Part shown: positions 7,839-16,358 of the stretch, piece by piece
How positions within the stretch are numbered: the stretch's first letter is position 1
How the letters are laid out: every line of letters starts with the position of its first letter
DNA from: CAYFZR01 sp046760505 [NCBI: Candidatus Hydrothermarchaeota archaeon]
GTDB taxonomy: Archaea; CAYFZR01
Direction: 5' to 3'
NCBI GenBank assembly: GCA_046760505.1
Contig: JBHIEG010000005.1
Span: forward strand, 1 to 64,000
DNA: 64,000 nt
The notes under the pieces: generated by a model
What the model saw: only the letters and a program-made list of their open reading frames with translations
What the model was told of the DNA's origin: nothing
Database searches by the model: none
Program-made: the position numbers and the translations under genes

Positions 7839-9280
7839 AGAACCCTATATAACTCAAATCTGTAACCGTAACCTTTTTTCTCCGCAATTAGTTCAAAATA
7901 TTTTGTTTTATTGTGTTCGACAAATGGAAATTGCCTGTAGTCGTTGGATAAAAGCAAGTAGGTTATGTCGTTTTCTCTCAAGATATTTCTTGCATCTCTA
8001 ACCGATAGTCCGGGAGTCATCAACTTTTCATGGACCTTAATATTTTCTTGCCATTTTTTTGTATCCGTAAGATCGCTTAAGAATGTGTTGGCATCTGTGT
8101 AATAGACGATTACATGACCTATATCCCAATCGTTTGATAAAATTGTATCATTGGGCGAGAAACTTGTGCTTGATAGTATCTCTCTAATTAAATTTGCTTC
8201 CTTGTTTAAGGGCTTAAAATGATCATGTAGGATTCCGTTTATAGCAAATGGATTTAAAATTATGACTGAAATGGAAAAAATAACAAAAAGACGCATTTTT
8301 GAATCCTCTTGCTTGAGTAAATCAAATAATGCGATGGAAATCGCTAAACAGAAACTGAAGATGAAAAAAATTGTTATCTTCATCATGAAAAACAAGGAGA
8401 TAATTCCTATTAAAACGAAGTAAGTAAATAGATAATTTTTCAGTTGATACATTTTAAATACACCATAAACCAAAAAGGGAAAGCAAAAAAGCAGATAAAA
8501 TGTAAAAAGAGTAAAAAATATTGAGTAAAAACTTTTAAAATAGAATAATGAAGCGTATTCAATCGTGTATCCAGAGTGAGGATGCAAATACCCTATGAAT
8601 TTGAAAAAATAAAGCAGGTAAATCAAAAAAGAAAAAACTAGCACCAAAGAAATCTCTTTGAAATTATTTCTGGTTATTAGGGCAAATATGAATAAAATAA
8701 ACAGGAAAAAAAGTGCAAACGAATGTGTAAACAAAAATGAGGTGGCAATCATAAAAAAAAGGATGAAATTCGATGGAGAATTTTCTGAGAGGTTAACATA
8801 AGAAAAAGTCAAGAGAATAAGGAGAAGAATAGTTAATCCGGTGGGTCGCGCGAATAAGCCCGTTCTATACACTAAAGCTGGATTTACCGCAAAGAGAAAG
8901 GCGGATAAAAGTGCTATTTGCTGATTAAATAATCTCTTGCATAATACATACAAGGTGAGAATGCTTAGGTCCGCGCAGTAGACGGTTAAGAGACTGCCGA
9001 TTTTTAAGAAGTTTAGATTGATGAAGAACTTCGATATCACATTCAAGATATGATAAAAGGGAGGATAGTAGTAAGGTATACCCCCCAGTTCTCTACTATC
9101 CCAGTCAGGAATTTTACCCTCACTAAAAATATTTTCGCTTATTCTGGCATGATAAAAAGGATCTGAATCTATGAAGCCCAGCTCAAAATTATAGATCCAG
9201 AATCTTAATAGAGTAGCGATAAATAAAATAAAAAGTAGGGGTAAAATAGGATTTGGATTGGCCAGTACCTTTCTATCCAT
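7835..9280 (-). CDS. STT3/AglB-like membrane glycosyltransferase
   Basis: 481 residues with a dozen or so hydrophobic helices. The first loop reads 'FIDSDPFYHARISENIF', close to the DxDPxYHxR pattern of the oligosaccharyltransferase STT3/AglB. The C-terminal soluble part has 'LSNDWDIGHVIVYYTD', where canonical enzymes carry WWDYG; the first Trp is N/D here and Tyr is Ile. At about 480 residues it is shorter than classical AglB. I read it as a divergent or minimal STT3-like GT-C enzyme. Start ATG 9280 is about 24 nt after a TATA-like box (9301-9310, minus), suggesting a leaderless mRNA; TTG 9298 is an alternative. Its stop interlocks with that of the gene at 6411-7838 in a TTAA. Confidence 0.68.
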   Translation of the reverse strand: MDRKVLANPNPILPLLFILFIATLLRFWIYNFELGFIDSDPFYHARISENIFSEGKIPDWDSRELGGIPYYYPPFYHILNVISKFFINLNFLKIGSLLTVYCADLSILTLYVLCKRLFNQQIALLSAFLFAVNPALVYRTGLFARPTGLTILLLILLTFSYVNLSENSPSNFILFFMIATSFLFTHSFALFFLFILFIFALITRNNFKEISLVLVFSFLIYLLYFFKFIGYLHPHSGYTIEYASLFYFKSFYSIFFTLFTFYLLFCFPFLVYGVFKMYQLKNYLFTYFVLIGIISLFFMMKITIFFIFSFCLAISIALFDLLKQEDSKMRLFVIFSISVIILNPFAINGILHDHFKPLNKEANLIREILSSTSFSPNDTILSNDWDIGHVIVYYTDANTFLSDLTDTKKWQENIKVHEKLMTPGLSVRDARNILRENDITYLLLSNDYRQFPFVEHNKTKYFELIAEKKGYGYRFELYRVL

Positions 9281-9339
9281 AATTTTAAGGTTCTGCAAAG
9301 TATATAAAATAGTTTGGATAAAACGGTTTGGACGTTAGA

Positions 9340-9537
9340 TCATGTTTGTGCTTCATTCAGTAACGCTTCAATTGAGGTATTCGTATAGTTGTACGCTCTC
9401 TGTGCCTTGTTTTTAGTTGCAGTAGCCTTTCCTCTCATGAACACCACGATAACTGCTACTACCGCTAGTGCGACTGCTATCATTAGAATGTACTCTAAGG
9501 CTCCTTGCCCTTCCTCTTCCCAGATCATTTTTCTCAA
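9340..9537 (-). CDS. Class III signal peptide pilin
   Basis: 65 residues from TTG 9537, with GGAGG 8 nt upstream (9550-9546). The N-terminus LRKMIWEEEGQGALEYILMI has the class III signature: a short charged leader, cleavage before QGALEYIL (normally by the peptidase EppA), then one hydrophobic helix 'AVALAVVAVIVVFMR' and a short polar tail. Such proteins assemble into archaeal type IV pili. The gene lies 3' of the pilus motor genes on the same strand, about 120 nt after the second platform protein. The tail of about 30 residues is very short, so it may be a minor or adaptor pilin. The GTG at 9546 overlaps the ribosome-binding site and is less likely. Confidence 0.85.
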   Translation of the reverse strand: MRKMIWEEEGQGALEYILMIAVALAVVAVIVVFMRGKATATKNKAQRAYNYTNTSIEALLNEAQT

Positions 9538-9669
9538 ACCTTGCACCTCCAGCGGGTTTTTTGATGATATAATGGACTCGATTGGAGATATAGTTTACGT
9601 AGACAATTTTGAGGATTTGGACGACACTTTTCTGGCTGCCGCAATTTTGAGAGTTAAATTGACATTTTT

Positions 9670-10581
9670 CTAAGTTCCGAATAAGAGAGCCGTTAAATAT
9701 TTTACCAGCCAGAAGATGCCTATTGATCCGGGAACGATCAATGCGGCGAATTTAAGACCCCTTTGCATCTCGCCGTATCTTATTACACCAATTACAAGTG
9801 AGCTTATCAATGCCTGAAAGGCAATGTAACCTAGTAATATGTATGTTACTTCCCTAACTGGAAAAACTTGGGCTCCGATTGTTCCGAAAAGGACCATGAT
9901 GGTCGCAATCATTCCTATGGCTAAGGGAGCCGCAAATCCCGATGCCGCCGCTATGAAAGAGACCTGCATCATTGTGGTTGCTGCTCGTTCTCTCTGTATT
10001 CTCTGAGTTTCTCTTATATCATTTGAAACTGCTTCAAGAACCTCAGAAAGTGCAGCGCCCATTCTCATGCCTTCCACTACCATTCTTATTGCACGATCGA
10101 AAATAACAGAGCCTACCCGCTTTCCCAGAGCCAGTAATGCGTGCTCGACCATTCTTCCCCTTCTTATTTCCATCAGAGTTTTTTCAAATTCCTCGGATAT
10201 TGCACCATACTTTGAGACAGCGACATCTTCCATGGCTCCCTCGATTCCTAAACCTGCTCTTAAGGTAAGAGCCATTTGCCTTAGAACTTCTGGAAGCATG
10301 TTTTCCATCTGGGTAACTCTTCTCGATCTCAATCCGTATGGAATCGCATAATAGAAGATAAAAAATATCACCAAGGGAGTGGTTAAGGCCAGAGGGAAGT
10401 ATGGAGTGGGTCTTAAAACCAATATAGCCAGGGGAGTGAGAACTACAATGATGAGGAAGATGATCGATAAATATTCGCTTGAGGACAGGGGTATTCCTGT
10501 CATCTCTAATTTTCTATCTGCACTTTTCAGTCTAGAAGGGGGTATTATTCTCTCAACTGCCTTTGCGAGTGTTGCGAGCAT
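9670..10581 (-). CDS. tadC: Type IV pilus/Tad-like platform protein (TadC/GspF-domain)
   Basis: 303 residues. Two N-terminal helices ('YLSIIFLIIVVLTPLAILVL' and the next segment), a cytoplasmic GspF (T2SSF) domain with 'LPEVLRQMALTLRAGLGIEG' and 'MVVEGMRMGAALSEVLEAVS', and three C-terminal helices. This is the inner-membrane platform that works with the pilus ATPase. It is preceded by GAGGGTGA and starts 3 nt after the unknown gene 10585-11139. A separate second platform protein is encoded at 11139-12509; having two single-domain proteins instead of one fused FlaJ resembles the Tad/Epd branch. Confidence 0.85.
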   Translation of the reverse strand: MLATLAKAVERIIPPSRLKSADRKLEMTGIPLSSSEYLSIIFLIIVVLTPLAILVLRPTPYFPLALTTPLVIFFIFYYAIPYGLRSRRVTQMENMLPEVLRQMALTLRAGLGIEGAMEDVAVSKYGAISEEFEKTLMEIRRGRMVEHALLALGKRVGSVIFDRAIRMVVEGMRMGAALSEVLEAVSNDIRETQRIQRERAATTMMQVSFIAAASGFAAPLAIGMIATIMVLFGTIGAQVFPVREVTYILLGYIAFQALISSLVIGVIRYGEMQRGLKFAALIVPGSIGIFWLVKYLTALLFGT

Positions 10582-10584
10582 TTT

Positions 10585-11139
10585 TCACCCTCTTTTATAA
10601 CCTAGTTCTTCTAAGTCCTTGTAAATTATATCCCTTGATACCGTAAAAATTTCCGCCACCTTTGAAATGTTTAGTGCCTTCGGGTCTCCCCCTAACAATG
10701 AGATGGCGTTCCTTAGTATTTCTCTCCTACTACCCTTATCAACTGGTATTTCGGTCTGGGAGTTCTCGTTGATCGCCACAATTATTGTTGAGTAGACCCT
10801 TCCGGGAATTGGGGTTGTGGTTGTCTTTACAAAAAAATCTGCTATGCTACCGTTCAAGTCCTTTAAGATGTTATTTATTTTCCTCTCAGCATTTTTTAGG
10901 GCTTGTTCCTCACTTATTCCTCTTTCGTTCACGAATACAACTTTCTTTTTAGCATAGTTGTCTCCGCTAACCGAGAGGGCTATTTCTATGACTGCTCCTC
11001 CGACCCCTGCTTCAATGCTTACCCTCATCTTTTCGATATTTCCACCTATTCCTGTTAGTTTCTTGTTTATCTCCTCTCCTGCTTTTTCTAATGCAGTTTT
11101 AACATCACTTCCGCTCTTGCATACCCCTACGATCCTCAT
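10585..11139 (-). CDS. Unknown pilus-operon protein with possible C-terminal HTH
   Basis: 184 residues, no membrane segment and no signal peptide, so probably cytoplasmic. Residues 1-125 look like an alpha/beta domain ('VSIEAGVGGAVIEIALSVSG', 'RVYSTIIVAINENSQTEIP'). The last 50 residues, 'GDPKALNISKVAEIFTVSRD' followed by 'IIYKDLEELGYKRG', resemble a helix-turn-helix. The start ATG overlaps the stop of the upstream platform gene (TAATG) and the stop is 3 nt before tadC, so it is an integral operon member. It could be a regulator of pilus expression or an assembly factor bound to the platform proteins. I do not recognise the family. Confidence 0.7.
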   Translation of the reverse strand: MRIVGVCKSGSDVKTALEKAGEEINKKLTGIGGNIEKMRVSIEAGVGGAVIEIALSVSGDNYAKKKVVFVNERGISEEQALKNAERKINNILKDLNGSIADFFVKTTTTPIPGRVYSTIIVAINENSQTEIPVDKGSRREILRNAISLLGGDPKALNISKVAEIFTVSRDIIYKDLEELGYKRG

Positions 11140-12509
11140 TATACCTGAGGCTCCATTTTCTTAACGAAAAGACCAAAGTAGAATAGCATGAACGGAATTA
11201 GGATGAGATAAAGGATCGCTAGAACTGACGTGGAAAATACCATGGCTCCCGCAAGCGTTGAAACAGCCATATTTGTTGCCATTAGCATAACCGGAGCGAC
11301 AACCGAGAGCATCATGTACAAGAGCCCGAACGTATTCAAGGTTTGAGCGTAGTCTCTTAACTTCATCCTTAACTCAAATCCTACCTCGTCCGCTAAGATG
11401 GTAAGAGTTTCTGCAAGGTCTCCACCGGTGCGCATGGCCCTTATCATGTTTCTTACCGTTTTTTGGATTCCTTCAGTGGGAATTCTCTGAGAAAGCCTTT
11501 CAAATGCTTCTTCTACCGGAACGCCGCGGTTGATATCCAGTATAACCCTTCCGAATTCTTCTGAAAGGGCACCATATCCTGCATTCGCCACAGAGGTGAG
11601 GCTTTCAAACAGGCCTATTCCAGATTGCAGTTGAGTTGCAAGATGTCTCAGAGCGAATGGAATGGCTCTATTTGCTTCCCCGGCTCTTCTATTTGCGACC
11701 TGTTTTGGATACATTCTTACGATTAATAAGACTAAAACTGCTGCTATAATGGAGAATGGAATTGAGTACAAGGGGAGGAAAAATACAGAAACTGCGAAAA
11801 CGGCGGCTCCTGCCATCAGAGAAAAACCTATCATCATTGCCACGTATTTTATGGGAGTAATGAATAAATGGGCTCGATAAAGATCATCGTCTAAACCGGT
11901 GAAAAATCTAACAGAGCCTGAGGCTCCCCTTCCAAAAACAGAATAGAAAATATCAGCAAGTCTTTCGGCTAGGGGTCTTTCCAATTCTACTCTTTTCCAT
12001 TCTTCCTCTTCTCCTTCCATCGCTGATACAGTTTCCTTATAGAATTCCTGCAGTTCTTTAAGTTCCTTCAATCTTTCGGCGACCGCGCTGTCCACTTTTC
12101 TTTCAGGTCTGAGGCTTTTTAGGACGGAACCTATTTTCTCTCCGATTTCAAATGAGCCGAATATACCACCTATCCTGCTAACTCCTGAGGGCTTAGCCAT
12201 AGATTCTCTTGCAAATACCTTTTCTACGCCTTTAGCACGCTCAGCTGTCTTTACGATTCCATCGCCGGTTTTTTCGACAGATACTATAACGCCGCCGCCT
12301 ACTGTTGTTAAAAACCTCCTCAGACCTTTTTCGGTATATTTCTGACTTTTTTCAATTTCTCTTGATTGTAGAATTAGATTTTCGACTTCTTTTGCTACCT
12401 TTTCGCTTTTCTCGGTTTTAAACACTTCTTTCTCTGCTTTTTCATCTTTCTCCATCTTTTTCTTTCTAAGCAGTTCTTCTAATTTATCGAGGTCAAACTT
12501 TTTTGGCAA
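11139..12509 (-). CDS. tadB: Type IV pilus/Tad-like platform protein (TadB-type) with long N-terminal extension
   Basis: 456 residues. Residues 1-195 are soluble and very rich in Lys and Glu, predicted helical or coiled coil, an unusual extension for this family. Then follow two helices ('YVAMMIGFSLMAGAAVFAVS'), a GspF domain with 'PFALRHLATQLQSGIGLFES' and 'RAMRTGGDLAETLTILADEV', and three C-terminal helices. It should form the platform together with the 303-residue TadC-like protein. Start is TTG 12509, immediately after the stop of the ATPase gene, with a G-rich ribosome-binding site inside that gene. The charged extension might contact the ATPase or the cytoskeleton; that is speculation. 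Confidence 0.83.
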   Translation of the reverse strand: MPKKFDLDKLEELLRKKKMEKDEKAEKEVFKTEKSEKVAKEVENLILQSREIEKSQKYTEKGLRRFLTTVGGGVIVSVEKTGDGIVKTAERAKGVEKVFARESMAKPSGVSRIGGIFGSFEIGEKIGSVLKSLRPERKVDSAVAERLKELKELQEFYKETVSAMEGEEEEWKRVELERPLAERLADIFYSVFGRGASGSVRFFTGLDDDLYRAHLFITPIKYVAMMIGFSLMAGAAVFAVSVFFLPLYSIPFSIIAAVLVLLIVRMYPKQVANRRAGEANRAIPFALRHLATQLQSGIGLFESLTSVANAGYGALSEEFGRVILDINRGVPVEEAFERLSQRIPTEGIQKTVRNMIRAMRTGGDLAETLTILADEVGFELRMKLRDYAQTLNTFGLLYMMLSVVAPVMLMATNMAVSTLAGAMVFSTSVLAILYLILIPFMLFYFGLFVKKMEPQV

Positions 12510-14174
12510 TTAGGTAACCCCCCTACTTGCCATTGCGATATCAAGTAGTGTGTCAGGTTCTTGGTAGTACAACTGGACTATCTGGCCCACCTCTTCTACG
12601 CTCCTGATTCCTTTCTCAATCATCCATCTCAATATCTCTTCTCTCTTCTTAATTTCTGTGTTTAATTCATCTCCGACCATCCCAGCATATTCTCCAATCT
12701 CCTGTTTCAGTCTGCTGGGCACACCTGTGGGCCTTATGGTATCTGTTTTTGGATCCCATTCGTAGATCCTGTTTAATTGTATCTTACCTCTCTCCATTCC
12801 TGCTACCTCTGCTATCTCGGTGACTCTCCTTATAGATCCTTTTTCTCTGTGATGATACCTGTTCTGCATGATGATTAGATCCAAAGAGGGGATCATAATT
12901 TCCGGAACATTCATTGGTGCACTAGTTAAACGCGTTATTGTTTCCTGTGCACTATTTGAATGGATTGTACCCATGCATCCATCATGACCTGTGTTCATCG
13001 CGGTAAATAGAGTTTTCGCCTCTGGACCTCTCACTTCTCCAACTATTATTCTGTCAGGCCTCATTCTGAGGGTATTTTTCACCAAGTCATTCATGGATAT
13101 CTCTCCACGACCCTCAATGTTGGCGGGCCTAGTCTCTAGTCTTACCCAGTGTTTTATGGGTAACTTCAACTCAGCAGTATCTTCTATGGTAACGACTCGA
13201 TCTGTATCAGGTATAAAGGTGGCCAATGAATTTGCGGTAGTGGTTTTTCCGCTTCCTGTACCTCCTGAAACAAGAATGTTGGCTGGCTTTGTTCCCAGTC
13301 CTTCGACGCAGAGCCAGAGAAACGCGGCAACATCTGGACTTAAGGTCCTGAAGTTCATTATATCAACTATGGTAAGGGGATCTTCGCGGAATTTTCTTAT
13401 CGTAAGTGTTGGGCCATCTAAAGAGACGGGTGGTATGGTAGCGTTAACCCTACTTCCGTCAGGTAATCTTGCATCCAGCAGGGGGCTCTGATGATCTATT
13501 CTCCGGCCTATTGGTCGGGCAATTCTTTCGATTATCAGCTTTATATCCTCGTCACTCTCGAAAACTAAATTTGTTTTACACATGTCGTATTTTCTATGTG
13601 CGACGTACACTGGTTTACCGGTTGCGATGACCATTACCTCTTCTAGGTTATCATCTTCTATCAGATAATCGAGCAAGCCATAACCTATCATGTTGGAAGT
13701 AATATATTCTGCCAGTAATTTTCTTTTTCCTGGAGAAATAGAAGGATCAGTTTTTTTTATGAGCTCTTCGATTTCGTTCATGAATATTTGACGTCTCATT
13801 ACCGGATCAGGTATAGAATCAGGATCTATCTTTATCTCACTAATCGCAAGTTCCCTTATTTTTTTAATCAGTTCCTTTTCTTCCGTGAATTTTGGTATAT
13901 TTACTTTGTAGATGGGAATCGACTCCCTACCTACCTGCAATATTTCAACTCTGCCATAACTGTCGATTACATCTGCATCTCTGTATTCCCTTTCTGTTAT
14001 TGCATCTTCAGTTAGTACTCTTTCAAAAGATTTAATTTCAGGTTTAGATTCAGCTTCTGAAACAGGATTGGTTTTAGTTTGTTCGCCTTTAGATAAAATC
14101 TCGTCTAAGAATTTTTTTGAGTCTTGAGATCTTAAGCCGGTTAGTTTTTTTATTCTCTCTTCTTTTTCGCTCAT
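12510..14174 (-). CDS. tadA: Type II/IV secretion-family ATPase (pilus assembly, TadA/FlaI-like)
   Basis: 554 residues. Residues 1-75 are charged and probably disordered. The N2-like domain contains 'EVMVIATGKPVYVAHRKYDM', and the RecA-like motor has Walker A GGTGSGKTT (304-312), the Asp box 'VVTIEDTAELKL', Walker B 'DRIIVGEVRGPEA' and the His box 'NTGHDGCMGTIHSNS'. All catalytic motifs are intact. It powers assembly of the class III pilin through the two platform proteins just downstream. First gene of the five-gene pilus operon; GGTG lies 6 nt before ATG 14174. The 14175-14387 region upstream is AT-rich and holds its promoter; I see no other feature there. Confidence 0.92.
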   Translation of the reverse strand: MSEKEERIKKLTGLRSQDSKKFLDEILSKGEQTKTNPVSEAESKPEIKSFERVLTEDAITEREYRDADVIDSYGRVEILQVGRESIPIYKVNIPKFTEEKELIKKIRELAISEIKIDPDSIPDPVMRRQIFMNEIEELIKKTDPSISPGKRKLLAEYITSNMIGYGLLDYLIEDDNLEEVMVIATGKPVYVAHRKYDMCKTNLVFESDEDIKLIIERIARPIGRRIDHQSPLLDARLPDGSRVNATIPPVSLDGPTLTIRKFREDPLTIVDIMNFRTLSPDVAAFLWLCVEGLGTKPANILVSGGTGSGKTTTANSLATFIPDTDRVVTIEDTAELKLPIKHWVRLETRPANIEGRGEISMNDLVKNTLRMRPDRIIVGEVRGPEAKTLFTAMNTGHDGCMGTIHSNSAQETITRLTSAPMNVPEIMIPSLDLIIMQNRYHHREKGSIRRVTEIAEVAGMERGKIQLNRIYEWDPKTDTIRPTGVPSRLKQEIGEYAGMVGDELNTEIKKREEILRWMIEKGIRSVEEVGQIVQLYYQEPDTLLDIAMASRGVT

Positions 14175-14387
14175 AGGAGCACCATAAATCAGAAGTTATC
14201 TTGTAATACTTTTATGGTTACATTGCCTTAACTTTTTTGGTAATTTGCTCATTTCGTAAGTAAGGATACGCTTGGTTGAATGGATATAGTAGTTTCATAA
14301 ACTAATAATTCTTTTTGTTACAATTTTGAAAAACTCTTAGGCATAATTGTCTGGTCAAAAATATAATTAGTTTAGGTCATGGCTAAA

Positions 14388-15449
14388 TCAAGGAATCTTG
14401 AATCTAAAATCCCTCTTTTGCATCTTTAGGACGACCAAAGGCAGATTATCTTCTACTTCCAAAGATATCTTATCTAATACAGAATTCAAATCTTCCTTCG
14501 ATTTTAGGTAAAGAACTGCCAGAATGTTCCATTCTGATGCATTTTCGGTTAGAAATTTTGTCTCTTCGAGATCTTTCAGGTACGAAATGACTTTTTCTTT
14601 GTTTTGGGGAGTTACCTTTACCAGCAAGGCTACTGGAAAAAGTCTTCCCACCTTAGCCGGATCTATGGACATCGTATATCTCTCTATTATCTTGTCTTCT
14701 TCCAATCTCTTTACCCTATACCTGATGGTTGCCTCGCTAACTCCTATTTCATTTGCTATCTCTCTGAATGACTTTCTTGAATTCTGCTGTAATCTTTCTA
14801 AAATCTTAGAATCTAATTTATCCAAGGGTACACCAGGCTTAACCATTATTGGAGTGAGTATGGCTCTGTAACTTCTCAATATTTCTTCCTTATAATCTGC
14901 TATCTTCTCTGGATTTAGTAAGTACTCATAAGTCTCCATTGTCTCTACGTTATTTTTTCTGAAGGTGGAATTACAGTAAATGCAGTTAATCTCCTCGTTT
15001 GGAACCTGGAAAAAGTTTTTACATTTATTGCAGAAGTAAACATCGGTTACCCTTGTATAGTCGACTCCCAGCGACTTTAAAGGCAAGTCACATTTTGGAC
15101 ATCTTAATCTTGAAAATTCATCTTCCAGATCTATGTGTCCGCATTCAAAGTGCTCAATGTAAGATGCCTTTCTGATGTTTGATGAATTACAAAGTGAGCA
15201 TGTGGATTTTAGTTTAAAAACGAATTTATGACAGTTTGGACATGAGTATATCTTATCATAGGTTTTTTTTATCAGGAATCCGTTTGAATGTAATCCCTCA
15301 AGTATTTTAATGGTTTCTTCTCCTCTAGTTCCCAGTACATCATCTGCTTCGGGATAAGAAATTCCTTCGAGATCTATGTATGGAGATAGCGAATTCTTGC
15401 TTTCTGTTATCATCATTCCCAGTAAATCAATCTCTTTCTTACCGAGCAT
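14388..15449 (-). CDS. Triple zinc-ribbon/Lrp-AsnC fusion transcription regulator
   Basis: 353 residues in three parts. Residues 1-65 look like a small winged-helix-like region. Residues 66-160 hold three zinc-ribbon-like modules: C70-x2-C73 with C84-x2-C87; C103/H105 with C117-x2-C120; C140-x2-C143 with C156-x2-C159. Residues 210-262 form an AsnC/Lrp HTH (LDSKILERLQQNSRKSFREI and IANEIGVSEATIRYRVKRLE), followed by a RAM-like ligand-binding domain to the end. The zinc-ribbon part resembles the thaumarchaeal output domain (TackOD1) as I remember it, not confirmed. AGGGAGA precedes ATG 15449, 4 nt after the stop of the KaiC-like gene, so the two form an operon. Ligand and targets unknown. Confidence 0.8.
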   Translation of the reverse strand: MLGKKEIDLLGMMITESKNSLSPYIDLEGISYPEADDVLGTRGEETIKILEGLHSNGFLIKKTYDKIYSCPNCHKFVFKLKSTCSLCNSSNIRKASYIEHFECGHIDLEDEFSRLRCPKCDLPLKSLGVDYTRVTDVYFCNKCKNFFQVPNEEINCIYCNSTFRKNNVETMETYEYLLNPEKIADYKEEILRSYRAILTPIMVKPGVPLDKLDSKILERLQQNSRKSFREIANEIGVSEATIRYRVKRLEEDKIIERYTMSIDPAKVGRLFPVALLVKVTPQNKEKVISYLKDLEETKFLTENASEWNILAVLYLKSKEDLNSVLDKISLEVEDNLPLVVLKMQKRDFRFKIP

Positions 15450-15453
15450 GGAA

Positions 15454-16191
15454 TTATTTCTCCCTAATGAGTCTTAAACCATTTGAGTCTATTGTAAAAG
15501 GTATTAGCTCAGGTGAATGATTTGTGCCTCGCATCTTCAGTATCTCTAATGCGCGCACCCTTCTGTTACCTTTTCTCAAGTAGTATAGCACGATAACTCC
15601 ATCCGCAATGAAAGTCTCTATGCCGAAACGGCCCGTAGGGCTCCTTGGAGATGATTCAGCGATCATGAGAGTGGTCATGTTCTTGCTTTCCATGGATTTT
15701 GCCAAAACTGATATTTCCTGTCTCACCCTGAAGGTATTTGATTCATAGAATTCGAGAGATGATATTGGATCAAATACAATGCGTGTCGCATTTATTTGCT
15801 GAATGTTCTCATGAACTAGGCTTGCAAGATTTTCAACAGAAAAATCGCGGTACCCGGATGTGGATACTCTCTCTAAAATGTATTTCTCCTTTGAGAGTCT
15901 CGTTGGTATGGCTCTCACAATTCTCAACAAATCTGATTCTATCAACGCATCTAGATCCCATCCAAATCTCATCATATTTGCCTTGATTTTTTCAGGTTCT
16001 TCTTCGAGTACGACCAGCACTCCTGGCTCATCGTATTGGAGGGCGCCTTTCACTAGGAACTGGGTGGCCATTATGCTTTTACCTGTTCCTGCGGCGCCCA
16101 CTATTAGGATTGTTCTCTTTTTTGGAAATCCCCCCTCGATCAATGGATCCAGTCCATCGATACCAGAGGATATCCTTTCCACCCCTCTCAT
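15454..16191 (-). CDS. KaiC-like RecA-superfamily ATPase, single domain
   Basis: 245 residues, one KaiC-type domain. Walker A GAAGTGKS (32-39), the following 'IMATQFLVKGALQYDEPGVL', an acidic 'VVLEEEPEKI' and Walker B 'RIVFDPISSLE' are all present. Proteins of this type in archaea are signal-transducing ATPases, often paired with regulators. GAGGTGA lies 4 nt upstream of ATG 16191. It is co-transcribed with the zinc-ribbon/Lrp regulator 4 nt downstream, so it may sense a cellular state and control that regulator. No second KaiC domain and no membrane segment. Confidence 0.87.
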   Translation of the reverse strand: MRGVERISSGIDGLDPLIEGGFPKKRTILIVGAAGTGKSIMATQFLVKGALQYDEPGVLVVLEEEPEKIKANMMRFGWDLDALIESDLLRIVRAIPTRLSKEKYILERVSTSGYRDFSVENLASLVHENIQQINATRIVFDPISSLEFYESNTFRVRQEISVLAKSMESKNMTTLMIAESSPRSPTGRFGIETFIADGVIVLYYLRKGNRRVRALEILKMRGTNHSPELIPFTIDSNGLRLIREK

Positions 16192-16201
16192 ACTTCACCT
16201 C

Positions 16202-16275
16202 TGGGAACCTGTAAAATTACTTCAAACCTATTTTTAAGGTTTATAGAATCACATATATAGGTTTGTATGTTCCCA
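16202..16275 (-). promoter_or_regulatory. Promoter and candidate operator of the kaiC-like/Lrp operon
   Basis: The 16192-16358 gap holds repeated short motifs. AAACCT occurs at 16224-16229 (plus) and as AGGTTT at 16237-16242 and 16259-16264, so there are two copies in one orientation and one in the other. The outermost sites are TGGGAAC (16202-16208) and GTTCCCA (16269-16275), a perfect 7-bp inverted pair. A TATA-like TATATAT lies at about 16252-16258. Clustered sites around a TATA box fit Lrp-family binding and autoregulation, which is an inference. Confidence 0.45.
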
Positions 16276-16358
16276 TCTGGGTTTATGAGTTATCGGAAAA
16301 TTCCACCATTTTTTATCGTTTTTTCAAGGAAAAACTTAGGTTAAATCGTTCCTATTCA

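Noticed and set aside
12991-13491. Plus-strand frame of 166 codons inside the pilus ATPase gene
   Set aside because: Composition is a shadow of the conserved Walker-motif region on the minus strand.
14175-14387. Possible tRNA or small RNA in the larger intergenic gaps (also 37298-37536, 16971-17101, 26534-26680)
   Set aside because: No T-loop-like GTTCRAANC, no cloverleaf and no matching C/D boxes were found by eye.
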